A DNA stretch of 59,556 bases, taken from assembly GCA_025936755.1 (NCBI GenBank), contig JAICSS010000016.1, positions 1 through 59,556 on the forward strand, written 5' to 3'. The notes under the pieces are model-generated. The model had not been told where the DNA came from. It was given only the letters and a program-made list of their open reading frames with translations, and did not search any database. The number at the start of each line of letters is the position of its first letter. The first letter of the stretch is position 1. This DNA is from Solirubrobacterales bacterium (lineage in GTDB: Bacteria > Actinomycetota > Thermoleophilia > Solirubrobacterales > 70-9). Positions 16,111 to 23,698 of this stretch are shown one piece after another. Both the position numbers and the translations under genes were made by a program.

Positions 16111-17556
16111 ATGACCGACCTTCTCTCCCTCACCGCCCTCGAGGCGCACGAAGCGATGGTCGCCGGCGACCTGGGTGCCGAGGAGTACACGGCCGCCTGG
16201 CGCGAGGCCGCCGGCGGCGACGAGCTCAACGCCTACCTCTGGCGCGACGAGGGCGGCAAGGAGGCCGCCGCGATCGCGGTGGAGCGCGACTGCGTCGCCC
16301 CGATCGCGGTCAAGGACATCTTCACCACCGAGGGCGTGCCGACCACCGCCGGCTCGCGGATCCTCGAGGGCTACCGTCCGCCCTACACCTCGAGTGCGGT
16401 CCGCAAGCTGGTCGAGGCGGGGGCGCCGATCCTCGGCAAGACCAACATGGACGAGTTCGCGATGGGCTCCTCGAACGAGAACTCCGCCTACGGGCCCGTC
16501 CTCAACCCCTGGGACCGAGAGCGCGTCCCCGGCGGCTCCTCCGGCGGCTCCGCCGCGGTCGTCGCCGGCGGCCTCGCCCCCTGGGCGATCGGCACCGACA
16601 CCGGCGGCTCGATCCGCCAGCCCGCCGCCTTCTGCGGGATCGTCGGCCTCAAGCCCACCTACGGCGCGATCTCCCGCTACGGGATGATCGCCTTCGCCTC
16701 CTCGCTCGACCAGTGCGGCCCGCTGACCCGGACCGTCTCCGACGCCGCCCTGCTGCTCGGGATCCTCCAGGGCAAGGACCCTTGCGACTCGACCTCGGTA
16801 GGGATCGAGGGCGGCATCGCCCTCCCCGGCCGCGAGGATCTCTCCGGCCTGCGCTTCGGCGTCCCGGCGGAGCTGCGCGGCGACGACTACGACAGCGACG
16901 TCCGCGCCGTCTTCGAAAAGACGCTGCGGAAGATCGAGGAGCTCGGGGGCGAGGTCGCCGAGGTCTCGCTGCCGAGCAGCGAGCACGGGATCTCCGCCTA
17001 TTACGTGATCGCCCCGGCCGAGGCCTCCTCCAACCTCGCCCGCTACGACGGCGTTCGCTACGGGATGCGGGCCGGCGGCGACGGCGACCTGGTCGAGATG
17101 TACGAGGCGACCCGCTCGGAGGGCTTCGGCCCGGAGGTCAAGCGGCGGATCATGCTCGGCACCTACGCGCTCTCCTCCGGCTACTACGAGGCCTACTACG
17201 GCCAGGCGCAGAAGGTCCGCACCCGGATCGCCGAAGACTTCAGCGGCGCCTTCGGCACGGTCGACTTCGTCGTCACCCCGACCGCGCCCTCGGTCGCCTT
17301 CGGGCTGGGGGAGAAGACCGACGACCCGCTGGCGATGTACCTGAACGACTTCTTCACGGTGCCGATGAGCCTCGCCGGGATCCCGGCGATCTCGATCCCG
17401 GCCGGCCTCGCCGAGCCCGAGGGAGGCGGTACGCGGCTGCCGGTCGGCTTCCAGATCGCCAGCCCCGCCTTCAGCGAGCAGAAGCTGCTCGACGCCGCCT
17501 ACGCGCTCGAGCAGGGGATCGGCTTCGACGCCCGCCCGGGAGGAGCCGATGCCTGA
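16111..17556 (+). CDS. gatA: Asp/Glu-tRNA amidotransferase subunit A
   Basis: A 481-residue amidase-signature glutaminase that produces ammonia from Gln for GatB. The Ser-cisSer-Lys triad is visible: Lys in IAVKDIFTTEG (about 69), Ser in GGSSGGSAAVVAGG (about 145-150) and the nucleophile Ser in TDTGGSIRQPAAF (about 168). The mid-protein sequence GLKPTYGAISRYGMIAFASS is typical. It begins directly after the gatC stop and overlaps gatB by 8 bp, so the three subunits are one operon with tight coupling. Length is normal. Confidence 0.96.
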   Translation: MTDLLSLTALEAHEAMVAGDLGAEEYTAAWREAAGGDELNAYLWRDEGGKEAAAIAVERDCVAPIAVKDIFTTEGVPTTAGSRILEGYRPPYTSSAVRKLVEAGAPILGKTNMDEFAMGSSNENSAYGPVLNPWDRERVPGGSSGGSAAVVAGGLAPWAIGTDTGGSIRQPAAFCGIVGLKPTYGAISRYGMIAFASSLDQCGPLTRTVSDAALLLGILQGKDPCDSTSVGIEGGIALPGREDLSGLRFGVPAELRGDDYDSDVRAVFEKTLRKIEELGGEVAEVSLPSSEHGISAYYVIAPAEASSNLARYDGVRYGMRAGGDGDLVEMYEATRSEGFGPEVKRRIMLGTYALSSGYYEAYYGQAQKVRTRIAEDFSGAFGTVDFVVTPTAPSVAFGLGEKTDDPLAMYLNDFFTVPMSLAGIPAISIPAGLAEPEGGGTRLPVGFQIASPAFSEQKLLDAAYALEQGIGFDARPGGADA

Positions 17557-18979
17557 GCTGGAGGCGGTGATCGGGCTGGAGATCCACGTCCAGCTGGCGA
17601 CGAAGACGAAGATGTTCTGCGGCTGCGAGCTCTCCTTCGGCGACGAGCCGAACGTCCACACCTGTCCCATTTGCCTCGCCCACCCCGGGGTGCTGCCGGT
17701 GCCGAACGAGCAGGCGATCCGCTACGCGCTGCAGATCGGCCTCGCGCTCGGGTGCGAGATCGCGCCGCGCTCGATCTTCCACCGCAAGAACTACTTCTAT
17801 CCCGACAGCCCGAAGGCCTACCAGATCAGCCAGTACGACATTCCGATCTGCGGCGCCGGGCGGCTCGGCGATGTCCGCATCCACCGCGCCCACCTCGAGG
17901 AGGACGCGGCGAAGATGGTCCACGTCGGCTCCTCGGGACGAATCCACGGCTCCGGCGCCTCGCTGGTCGACTTCAACCGCGGCGGCACGCCGCTGGTCGA
18001 GATCGTCACCGAGCCCGACCTCCGCGGCGCCCCCGAAGCGGCGGAGTGGGCGCGCCTGCTGCGCGAGACCGTGCGCCAGCTCGGCGTCTCCGACGTCAAC
18101 ATGGAGGAGGGGAGCCTGCGGGTCGACGCCAACGTCTCGGTACGGCCGGCCGGCAGCGAGGAGCTGGGGACGAAGACCGAGCTGAAGAACATGAACAGCT
18201 TCCGCTTCCTGCAGCGCGGGGTCGAAGCCGAGCTGGCCCGCCAGCGCGAGCTGGTCGAGGCGGGGGGGACGGTCGAGCAGGAGACGCTGCATTTCGACCC
18301 GGCCAGCGGCAGCCTCACCTCGCTGCGCTCGAAGGAGGAAGCGCACGACTACCGCTACTTCCCCGAGCCCGACCTGGTGTCGCTGGCGCCGACCGAGGAG
18401 ATGCTGCGGGAGGCGCGCGAGTCGCTGCCGGAGCTGCCGGCGGCGCGGATCGAGCGCTACAAGGCGATCGGCGTCCCCGCCGACGTCGCCCTGACCCTCG
18501 CCACCGACCCCCGCACCGCCGGCTACTTCGAGAACGTCGTCGAGGCGGCCGGCGGGATCGAGCCCCGCGTCCTCGCCAACTGGGTGACCGGCGAGCTGGC
18601 GGCGGCGCTGCGCCAGGCCGAGGTCGACGGCGGCGCCGCCGACTCCCGCGTCTCCCCGGGAGCGATGGCGGCCCTGGTCCGCATGGTCGGGGAGAAGAAG
18701 ATCTCCCACGGCAGCGCCAAGATCGTCCTGGCCGCAATGGTGCTCGAGGGCGGCGACCCCGAGCCGATCGTCGAGCGCGAGGGCCTCGCCCAGATGTCCG
18801 ACTCCGGCGAGCTGGAGGCGATCGTCGAGCAGGCGATGGCCGACAACCCCGACGCCGTCGCCAGGGTCCGCGAAGGCAACGACAAGGCGATCGGCGCCAT
18901 CGTCGGCGCCGTCATGCGCGAGACCAAGGGCCGCGCCGACGGCGGCGAGGTCAACCGCCTGCTCCGCGAGCGGCTTTAG
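17549..18979 (+). CDS. gatB: Asp/Glu-tRNA amidotransferase subunit B
   Basis: A 476-residue kinase/transamidase subunit that activates the misacylated tRNA and accepts ammonia from GatA. The N-terminus EAVIGLEIHVQLATKTKMFC is diagnostic. CPICLAHPGVLP supplies the zinc-binding cysteines, and FHRKNYFYPDSPKAYQISQY continues the cradle domain. The C-terminal tail domain (YqeY-like) ends with NDKAIGAIVGAVMRETKGRA. The ATG overlaps the last codons of gatA. With this complex, Gln-tRNA is probably made indirectly from Glu charged by GltX. Confidence 0.96.
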   Translation: MPELEAVIGLEIHVQLATKTKMFCGCELSFGDEPNVHTCPICLAHPGVLPVPNEQAIRYALQIGLALGCEIAPRSIFHRKNYFYPDSPKAYQISQYDIPICGAGRLGDVRIHRAHLEEDAAKMVHVGSSGRIHGSGASLVDFNRGGTPLVEIVTEPDLRGAPEAAEWARLLRETVRQLGVSDVNMEEGSLRVDANVSVRPAGSEELGTKTELKNMNSFRFLQRGVEAELARQRELVEAGGTVEQETLHFDPASGSLTSLRSKEEAHDYRYFPEPDLVSLAPTEEMLREARESLPELPAARIERYKAIGVPADVALTLATDPRTAGYFENVVEAAGGIEPRVLANWVTGELAAALRQAEVDGGAADSRVSPGAMAALVRMVGEKKISHGSAKIVLAAMVLEGGDPEPIVEREGLAQMSDSGELEAIVEQAMADNPDAVARVREGNDKAIGAIVGAVMRETKGRADGGEVNRLLRERL

Positions 18980-18988
18980 ACGCCCGGA

Positions 18989-18994
18989 TAGGAT
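18989..18994 (+). promoter_or_regulatory. -10 box TAGGAT, leaderless spacing
   Basis: TAGGAT ends 7 nt before the ATG of the methyltransferase gene at 19002. Confidence 0.5.
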
Positions 18995-19001
18995 CGGCTC
19001 G

Positions 19002-19670
19002 ATGGCCAGGGTCTCGACGGAACGACCGCTGGGCGAGATCACCGGCCAGTACGACCGGGTCGCGCGCTTCTACAGGGCCTTCGAGCCCCTGTACCTGATC
19101 TTCCCGGTCGCCCGCCGCAAGGCGGTGGCCGCGCTCGGGCTGAAGTCCGGCGACACCGTGCTGGAGATCGGCGCCGGCACCGGTCGCAACTTCCCCTACC
19201 TGGTCGAGGCGGTCGGCCCGAGCGGGAGCGTGATCGGGGTCGACGCTTCGGAGGGGATGCTGCGGGAGGCCGGCAAGCTGGTGAAGCGGCGTGGTTGGTC
19301 GAACGTGTCGCTGCTGCGGCAGGACGCCGCCCAGCTCCAGCTCGACCCCGAAGTCGACGCCGTCCTCTTCAGCCTCAGCTACTCAGCCATGCCGGCGCCG
19401 CAACGGGCGCTGGCTGCGGCCTGGGAGCGTCTGCGACCCGGAGCTCGCCTGGCGGTGATGGACGCGGGGCTCACCGAGACGCGGCTCCGCCCTCTGCTCG
19501 ACCCGATCGCGCACCTACTGATCAGGCTCGGCCCGGGCAACCCGTACTCGCGGCCCTGGGAGGATCTGGCCGCCTACGGACAGGTGACGATCGAGCGGTT
19601 CATGTTCATCTACTACGTCTGCACGGTGACCAAGCCCAGGGCGGAGAAAGTGGCGGACGGCACTTTGTAA
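19002..19670 (+). CDS. SAM-dependent methyltransferase, UbiE/phosphatidylethanolamine type
   Basis: A 222-residue class I methyltransferase. The SAM-binding glycine motif is VLEIGAGTGRNFPYL (about 49-63), acidic loop 2 is VIGVDASEGML (about 77-87), and post-motif residues ALAAAWERLRPGARLAVMD follow (about 132-150). The N-terminus (ITGQYDRVARFYRAFEPLY) and C-terminal FMFIYYVCTV resemble the UbiE/MenG and phospholipid N-methyltransferase groups. MenG would fit the menaquinone genes further on, but substrate residues cannot settle this. Starts 7 nt after a TAGGAT box. Its stop codon lies inside the ndh operator palindrome. Confidence 0.82.
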   Translation: MARVSTERPLGEITGQYDRVARFYRAFEPLYLIFPVARRKAVAALGLKSGDTVLEIGAGTGRNFPYLVEAVGPSGSVIGVDASEGMLREAGKLVKRRGWSNVSLLRQDAAQLQLDPEVDAVLFSLSYSAMPAPQRALAAAWERLRPGARLAVMDAGLTETRLRPLLDPIAHLLIRLGPGNPYSRPWEDLAAYGQVTIERFMFIYYVCTVTKPRAEKVADGTL

Positions 19671-19683
19671 CAACGTGTTACAA
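19665..19683 (+). promoter_or_regulatory. Perfect palindromic operator before ndh
   Basis: TTGTAACA (19665-19672) and TGTTACAA (19676-19683) are perfect 8-bp arms with a 3-bp centre. The left arm sits about 19 bp upstream of the TAGGTT -10 box, in -35 position, so a bound protein would block the ndh promoter. It is similar to, but not identical with, Rex operators (half-site TTGTGA). Confidence 0.65.
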
Positions 19684-19689
19684 GCGTGC

Positions 19690-19695
19690 TAGGTT
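19690..19695 (+). promoter_or_regulatory. -10 box TAGGTT, leaderless spacing
   Basis: TAGGTT ends 6 nt before the ndh ATG at 19702. Confidence 0.55.
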
Positions 19696-19701
19696 GAGGT
19701 C

Positions 19702-20973
19702 ATGGCCTGGAACGTGGTGATCGCGGGTGGCGGTTTCGGCGGCGCTGCGGCGGCGCGGGAGCTGGAGCGGGCGATGCCGAAGCAGTCGTCCCGGCTGACC
19801 CTGGTCAACGAGACGAACTTCGCGCTCTACACGCCTTTCCTGCCGGAGGCCGCGGCCGGGACCCTGGAGCCGCGGCACGTGGTGACGCCGCTGCGGGACA
19901 TCCTCAAGCGGACCTACCTGCGGCTCGGCTCGATCGTCGGCCACGACCCCGAGGCCAAGACGGTGACGCTGCGGGCCAAGTACGGCGAAACCGAGCAGAT
20001 CCCGTATGACCAGCTGCTGCTGTCGCTGGGCTCGGTCTCGCGGGTGCTGCCGGTGCCGGGCCTGGCCCAGCATGCGGTCGGCTTCAAGAGCCTCGCCGAC
20101 GCGATCTTCCTCCGCAACCACGTGATCGAGACCCTGGAGGAAGCGAACGCGACCGAGGACCCGGCCCGGCGCGAAGAGCTTCTGACCTACGTCTTCGTCG
20201 GCGGCGGCTACGCCGGCCTGGAGGCGCTGGCCGAGCTGCAGGACTTCGCCGCCGACGCGATGGACAGCTATCCCCGCGCCCGCCTGCACGGGATGCGCTG
20301 GGTCCTGGTCGAGGCGACGAACCGGGTGCTGCCGGAGATCGACCGCGACCTCGGCGCCTACGCCTTGCGGGAGCTGCGCGGCCGCGGCATCGACATCCGG
20401 CTGGAGACGACGCTCGAGGAGGTCACGGCAAGCACCGCCCGCCTCTCCAACGGCGAGGTGCTGCCGACGCGGACCGTCGTCTGGACCGCCGGCGTCGCGC
20501 CGCAGCCGATCCTCAAAGAGCTGAACGTCCCCCTCGACGAGCGCGGCCGGGTCCCGGTCGACTCCCACCTGCGGGTGCAGGGCATGGACTCGGTCTGGGC
20601 GATCGGCGACTGCGCGGCGGTTCCCGACCCGAGCGGCGGCACCTCGCCGCCGACGGCGCAGACCGCGGTCCGGCAGGGCCCGGTGGCAGCGCGCAACATC
20701 GCCGCCGAGCTCGGAATCGGCAGCCCCAAGCCCTACGAGTACCGCTCCGAAGCCGCTTTCGTCAACCTCGGCCGCTACAAGGCCGTCGGCAAGATCGGCG
20801 ACCGCACCTTCCGCGGCTTCCCGGCCTGGTGGCTGGCGCGGACCTACCACATGAGCCAGATCCCGGGCTCGGCCCGCAAGGTCCGCGCCGTCCTCGACTG
20901 GACCGCCGGCCTGCCGTTCCGCCGCGACATCTCCGAGGTCGGCTCGATCGGCCACCCGAAGCCGCTGGTCTAG
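19702..20973 (+). CDS. ndh: Type II NADH dehydrogenase (NDH-2)
   Basis: A 423-residue single-subunit, non-proton-pumping NADH:quinone oxidoreductase on the inner face of the membrane. The N-terminal FAD motif is VVIAGGGFGGAAAARELE (about 5-22), the NADH motif is YVFVGGGYAGLEALAEL (about 160-176), and the second FAD contact is SVWAIGDCAAVPD (about 298-310) with the following TAQTAVRQG. The C-terminal segment FPAWWLARTYHM matches the amphipathic membrane-anchoring region of NDH-2 proteins. It would pass electrons to menaquinone made by the men genes here. Expression appears controlled by the palindrome at 19665-19683. A small zinc-ribbon gene follows 12 bp later. Confidence 0.92.
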   Translation: MAWNVVIAGGGFGGAAAARELERAMPKQSSRLTLVNETNFALYTPFLPEAAAGTLEPRHVVTPLRDILKRTYLRLGSIVGHDPEAKTVTLRAKYGETEQIPYDQLLLSLGSVSRVLPVPGLAQHAVGFKSLADAIFLRNHVIETLEEANATEDPARREELLTYVFVGGGYAGLEALAELQDFAADAMDSYPRARLHGMRWVLVEATNRVLPEIDRDLGAYALRELRGRGIDIRLETTLEEVTASTARLSNGEVLPTRTVVWTAGVAPQPILKELNVPLDERGRVPVDSHLRVQGMDSVWAIGDCAAVPDPSGGTSPPTAQTAVRQGPVAARNIAAELGIGSPKPYEYRSEAAFVNLGRYKAVGKIGDRTFRGFPAWWLARTYHMSQIPGSARKVRAVLDWTAGLPFRRDISEVGSIGHPKPLV

Positions 20974-20985
20974 GAGAATGGGTAC

Positions 20986-21264
20986 GTGGAGTACCTCGTC
21001 ATCGCCCTCTTCTTCGGCCTCGGCACCGGCATCGTCGGCAAGGGCAAGGGCAGCTCGTTCTTCATCTGGTTCCTGATCGGCGCCGTCCTGCCGCTGCTCG
21101 GCCTGATCGCCGTGGTCCTCTACCGCGTCGACAAGGACGAACCCGAACGGCAGTGCCCCACCTGCCTCAAGCCCCTCAAGCTCTACGTCCAGGTCTGCCC
21201 CCGCTGCGGCACCGATCTCTACCTGCCGGACCCCGCGGCGGTGCGCCACCCGGGCGTTCGCTAA
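20986..21264 (+). CDS. Small membrane protein with C-terminal zinc ribbon
   Basis: A 92-residue protein starting at GTG 20986. It has two hydrophobic segments (about residues 3-17 and 24-46) and a soluble zinc ribbon, CPTCLKPL and CPRCGTDL, in CxxC-x11-CxxC form (about 57-75). An AGGAG ribosome site starts inside the ndh stop and lies 9 nt before the GTG. It may be co-expressed with ndh; function is unknown. Its stop TAA overlaps the stop of the convergent glycosyltransferase gene (shared CTAA at 21261-21264). Confidence 0.8.
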   Translation: MEYLVIALFFGLGTGIVGKGKGSSFFIWFLIGAVLPLLGLIAVVLYRVDKDEPERQCPTCLKPLKLYVQVCPRCGTDLYLPDPAAVRHPGVR

Positions 21265-22328
21265 CGCAGCCAGGTCCTGACGATCGCGTTGGCGAAGCCG
21301 GCGCCGTAGCGCAGCGCGGCGGGCTTCTTCGAGTGGCCGTGGAGGCGCTGTTCGACCGTGATCGGGACCTCGGTGGCGGGGATGCCGCGCTTGATCGCCT
21401 CGATCATGAACTCGGAGGTGTGGAATTGCTCCTGGCGCAGGACGAGCTGGGGGAGGACGGTGGTGCGGACGGCGCGGTAGCCGTTGGAGCAGTCGGTGAC
21501 GTGGGTGCGGGTGATGAGCGAGACGAGGCGGTTGAAGAAGACGATCCCGAGCTCCCGGGCGAAGTGGTTGCGGTCGGCGTGGCCGAGGACGCGGGAGCCG
21601 TGGGCCATCTCGACCTCGCCGTCGAGGATCGGCTTGACCAGCCGCTCCATCTCGTCGGGGCGGTGCTGGCCGTCGGCGTCGAGGGTGACGACGATCAGCG
21701 CGCCGGATTCGACCATCAGCCGGTAGCCGGTCCGCAGCGCCGCGCCGCCGCCGCGGTTGGTGACGTGGCGGGCGACGAGGGCGCCGTGCGCGGCGGCGAC
21801 GTCGCCGGTGCCGTCGCGGGAGCCGTCGTCGACGACGAGGACCTCGGTGCGGGCGCCGCAGACGGCCGCCGGGATCTGGTCGAGGACGGTGGCGATGTTG
21901 TCGGCCTCGTTGTAGGCCGGGATCAGGATCGCGATCTTGTCGCGGAAGCGGTCGGGAAGGCCGGCCTGGCGGAACTCCTCCCAGGTGAGGCCCTCGAGCG
22001 CGGCCGCCAGCTGGCGGCTGTTCCGGGCCGACTGCGAGAGCGCCCGCAGCGTCAGCCCGAAGAGGACGAAGATCGCGAAGACGGCGAGGCCGAGGATGCG
22101 GCCGCCGTTCCCTTTCTCGAAGGAGAAGGCCGAGAGCAGGCCGTTGACGATTTCGGTCCCGGTGACGAGCGCGAGGCCGAGGCCGGCGGCGATCAGGATC
22201 AGGACGTCGGCGTTGCGGAGGGCGCGGCGGCGGACGACGGCGTAGGCGACGAGGAAGATCGCCATCAGCAGCCCGACGCTGCGGAGCGCCGTCAGTTCGG
22301 CTGGGAAGATGCCTGCTCTGGGGACCAT
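21261..22328 (-). CDS. DUF2304-like membrane region fused to GT2 glycosyltransferase
   Basis: 355 residues. The N-terminal ~120 residues contain three hydrophobic helices and the pattern of DUF2304 proteins. The C-terminal ~230 residues are a family 2 glycosyltransferase of the polyprenyl-phosphate mannose/glucose synthase type, with ILIPAYNEADNI (about 147-158), VLVVDDGSRDGTG (about 173-185) and TLDADGQHRPDEM (about 215-227). It would load a sugar from a nucleotide onto a lipid phosphate for use by GT39-type enzymes such as its two upstream neighbours. The ATG at 22328 lies 37 bp inside the neighbour; a second Met about 21 codons later is possible. The two domains are more often separate genes. 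Confidence 0.85.
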   Translation of the reverse strand: MVPRAGIFPAELTALRSVGLLMAIFLVAYAVVRRRALRNADVLILIAAGLGLALVTGTEIVNGLLSAFSFEKGNGGRILGLAVFAIFVLFGLTLRALSQSARNSRQLAAALEGLTWEEFRQAGLPDRFRDKIAILIPAYNEADNIATVLDQIPAAVCGARTEVLVVDDGSRDGTGDVAAAHGALVARHVTNRGGGAALRTGYRLMVESGALIVVTLDADGQHRPDEMERLVKPILDGEVEMAHGSRVLGHADRNHFARELGIVFFNRLVSLITRTHVTDCSNGYRAVRTTVLPQLVLRQEQFHTSEFMIEAIKRGIPATEVPITVEQRLHGHSKKPAALRYGAGFANAIVRTWLR

Positions 22329-23698
22329 TCGCGAGCGGAGGATATGGGCGCGAGGGCCGATGACAGCGCCAGCCCGGCGAGTGGGAAGACGAGCGTCATC
22401 AGCACCTCGTTGCGCCGCGGCGCCGCCAGGGAGACCGCGCCGACCGCGGTGACGAGGACGATCGGCGTCGCCAGGACGACCAGCTCCCACCAGCGCCGCC
22501 GCAGGCCGAGGAGGCCAAGGCCCGCCAGGCCGAGGAGGACGAGGAGCACCTGGACGACGCGCCCGGCGGTCGTGCTCATCGCTTCGCCGACGCCGCTGCT
22601 CCACATCCGGCCGACCTTGCGCGCGGTCATCGCCAGATAGCCCCAGGGGTCTTCGCCGAAGTACCTGCTGAAGTCTTCCTTGCCCGCCTTGCCGAGCGCT
22701 TCGTCGCGGGACAGGTCGGGGTGCTCTTCCTTCGCGACCCGGTCGAAGAGCGGGGTGGGGTCGATCCGGTCGAGGGCATCCGAGTCGGGTGCGAGGTCCA
22801 GGCCCCGGTAGCGCCTGACGAGATCGGCCTTGACCCGCTGGTATTCGCCGTCGGCCGGCAGGTAGGTGCCGACGTAGAGCGCCTTGCCGCCGCCGGTGGA
22901 GATCGGCACGACCTTGTCGAGGACGACGAGGTTGCGAACGGTCCAGGGCAGGATCGGCAGGACCAGGGCGACGAGGAGGACGGCGGCGCCCGCGAGTCCC
23001 AGCCGCCATTCGCGCCGGCGCCACTCGCGCCACGCCGCGAGGGCGACGAAGGCCGCGCCCACGAGCAGGTACTCGGGCCGGAACATGGCGGTCAAGCCGA
23101 AGAGGAACCCCGGCGCCACCCACACCCACCAGGTGACGCGCCGTCCCCGCATACCGGGGACAAGCCTGTCTGCGCTTCTGTCACAGGCCCAGAGGAAGGC
23201 GAGGACCGCCGCCGGGAGGGTCAGCATCGCCGGCGGCTCGCTCATCAGCTCGCCCGCGGTGTGGAGGAACGGCGGGTAGACGGCGACCGCGAAGGCGGCG
23301 AAGAGGCCGGCCCAGCGCCCGTGGGCGCGACCGCCGAGGCGCCAGCCGAGGGCGAAGACGACGAGGATCGTCGCCACCCCGAGCAGCGCCGCGACGATCC
23401 GCGCCGTTCCTTCCCGGGCGCCCCCGGTCGCGTAGAAGGAGGCGGCATAGAGGAAGGGCGCGCCGGGCGACCAGTCGCTCGAGTCTTCGAAGTCCGGCCC
23501 GCCGAAGCTCTGTTCCGTGTACAGCGCCTTCGAGAGCGCGTAGTAGGCGTGCGAGTCGTCCCCCGGGTGCTCGACCGGGTTGACGACCACATAGGCACGC
23601 ACGACCAGCCCCAGCAGCGCGATCGCCCCCAGCGCGATCAGCGTCCGCTTGCCGTAGCGCTGCGGCAGCGCGCGGATCCAGTCGGCGAGGGCGGTCAA
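22292..23698 (-). CDS. GT39/ArnT-like membrane glycosyltransferase (copy 1)
   Basis: A 468-residue polytopic membrane protein of the dolichyl/undecaprenyl-phosphate-sugar transferase type, with about 10-12 hydrophobic segments. The first periplasmic loop holds the acidic pair PGDDSHAYYALSKALY (about 45-60), expected at the catalytic site. RPEYLLVG and a large C-terminal soluble loop (VPISTGGGKALYVGTYLPAD onward) follow. It starts with TTG 23698, which overlaps the TGA of the upstream paralogue (TTGA), so translation is probably coupled. Such enzymes move sugars from lipid carriers onto proteins, lipids or wall polymers; the acceptor is unknown. Confidence 0.85.
   Translation of the reverse strand: MTALADWIRALPQRYGKRTLIALGAIALLGLVVRAYVVVNPVEHPGDDSHAYYALSKALYTEQSFGGPDFEDSSDWSPGAPFLYAASFYATGGAREGTARIVAALLGVATILVVFALGWRLGGRAHGRWAGLFAAFAVAVYPPFLHTAGELMSEPPAMLTLPAAVLAFLWACDRSADRLVPGMRGRRVTWWVWVAPGFLFGLTAMFRPEYLLVGAAFVALAAWREWRRREWRLGLAGAAVLLVALVLPILPWTVRNLVVLDKVVPISTGGGKALYVGTYLPADGEYQRVKADLVRRYRGLDLAPDSDALDRIDPTPLFDRVAKEEHPDLSRDEALGKAGKEDFSRYFGEDPWGYLAMTARKVGRMWSSGVGEAMSTTAGRVVQVLLVLLGLAGLGLLGLRRRWWELVVLATPIVLVTAVGAVSLAAPRRNEVLMTLVFPLAGLALSSALAPISSAREWSPEQASSQPN

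Noticed and set aside
19665-19683. Firm assignment of the ndh palindrome as a Rex site
   Set aside because: The half-site TTGTAAC and the 3-bp centre differ from the usual TTGTGA-type half-site and even spacing, and no Rex gene is in the window.
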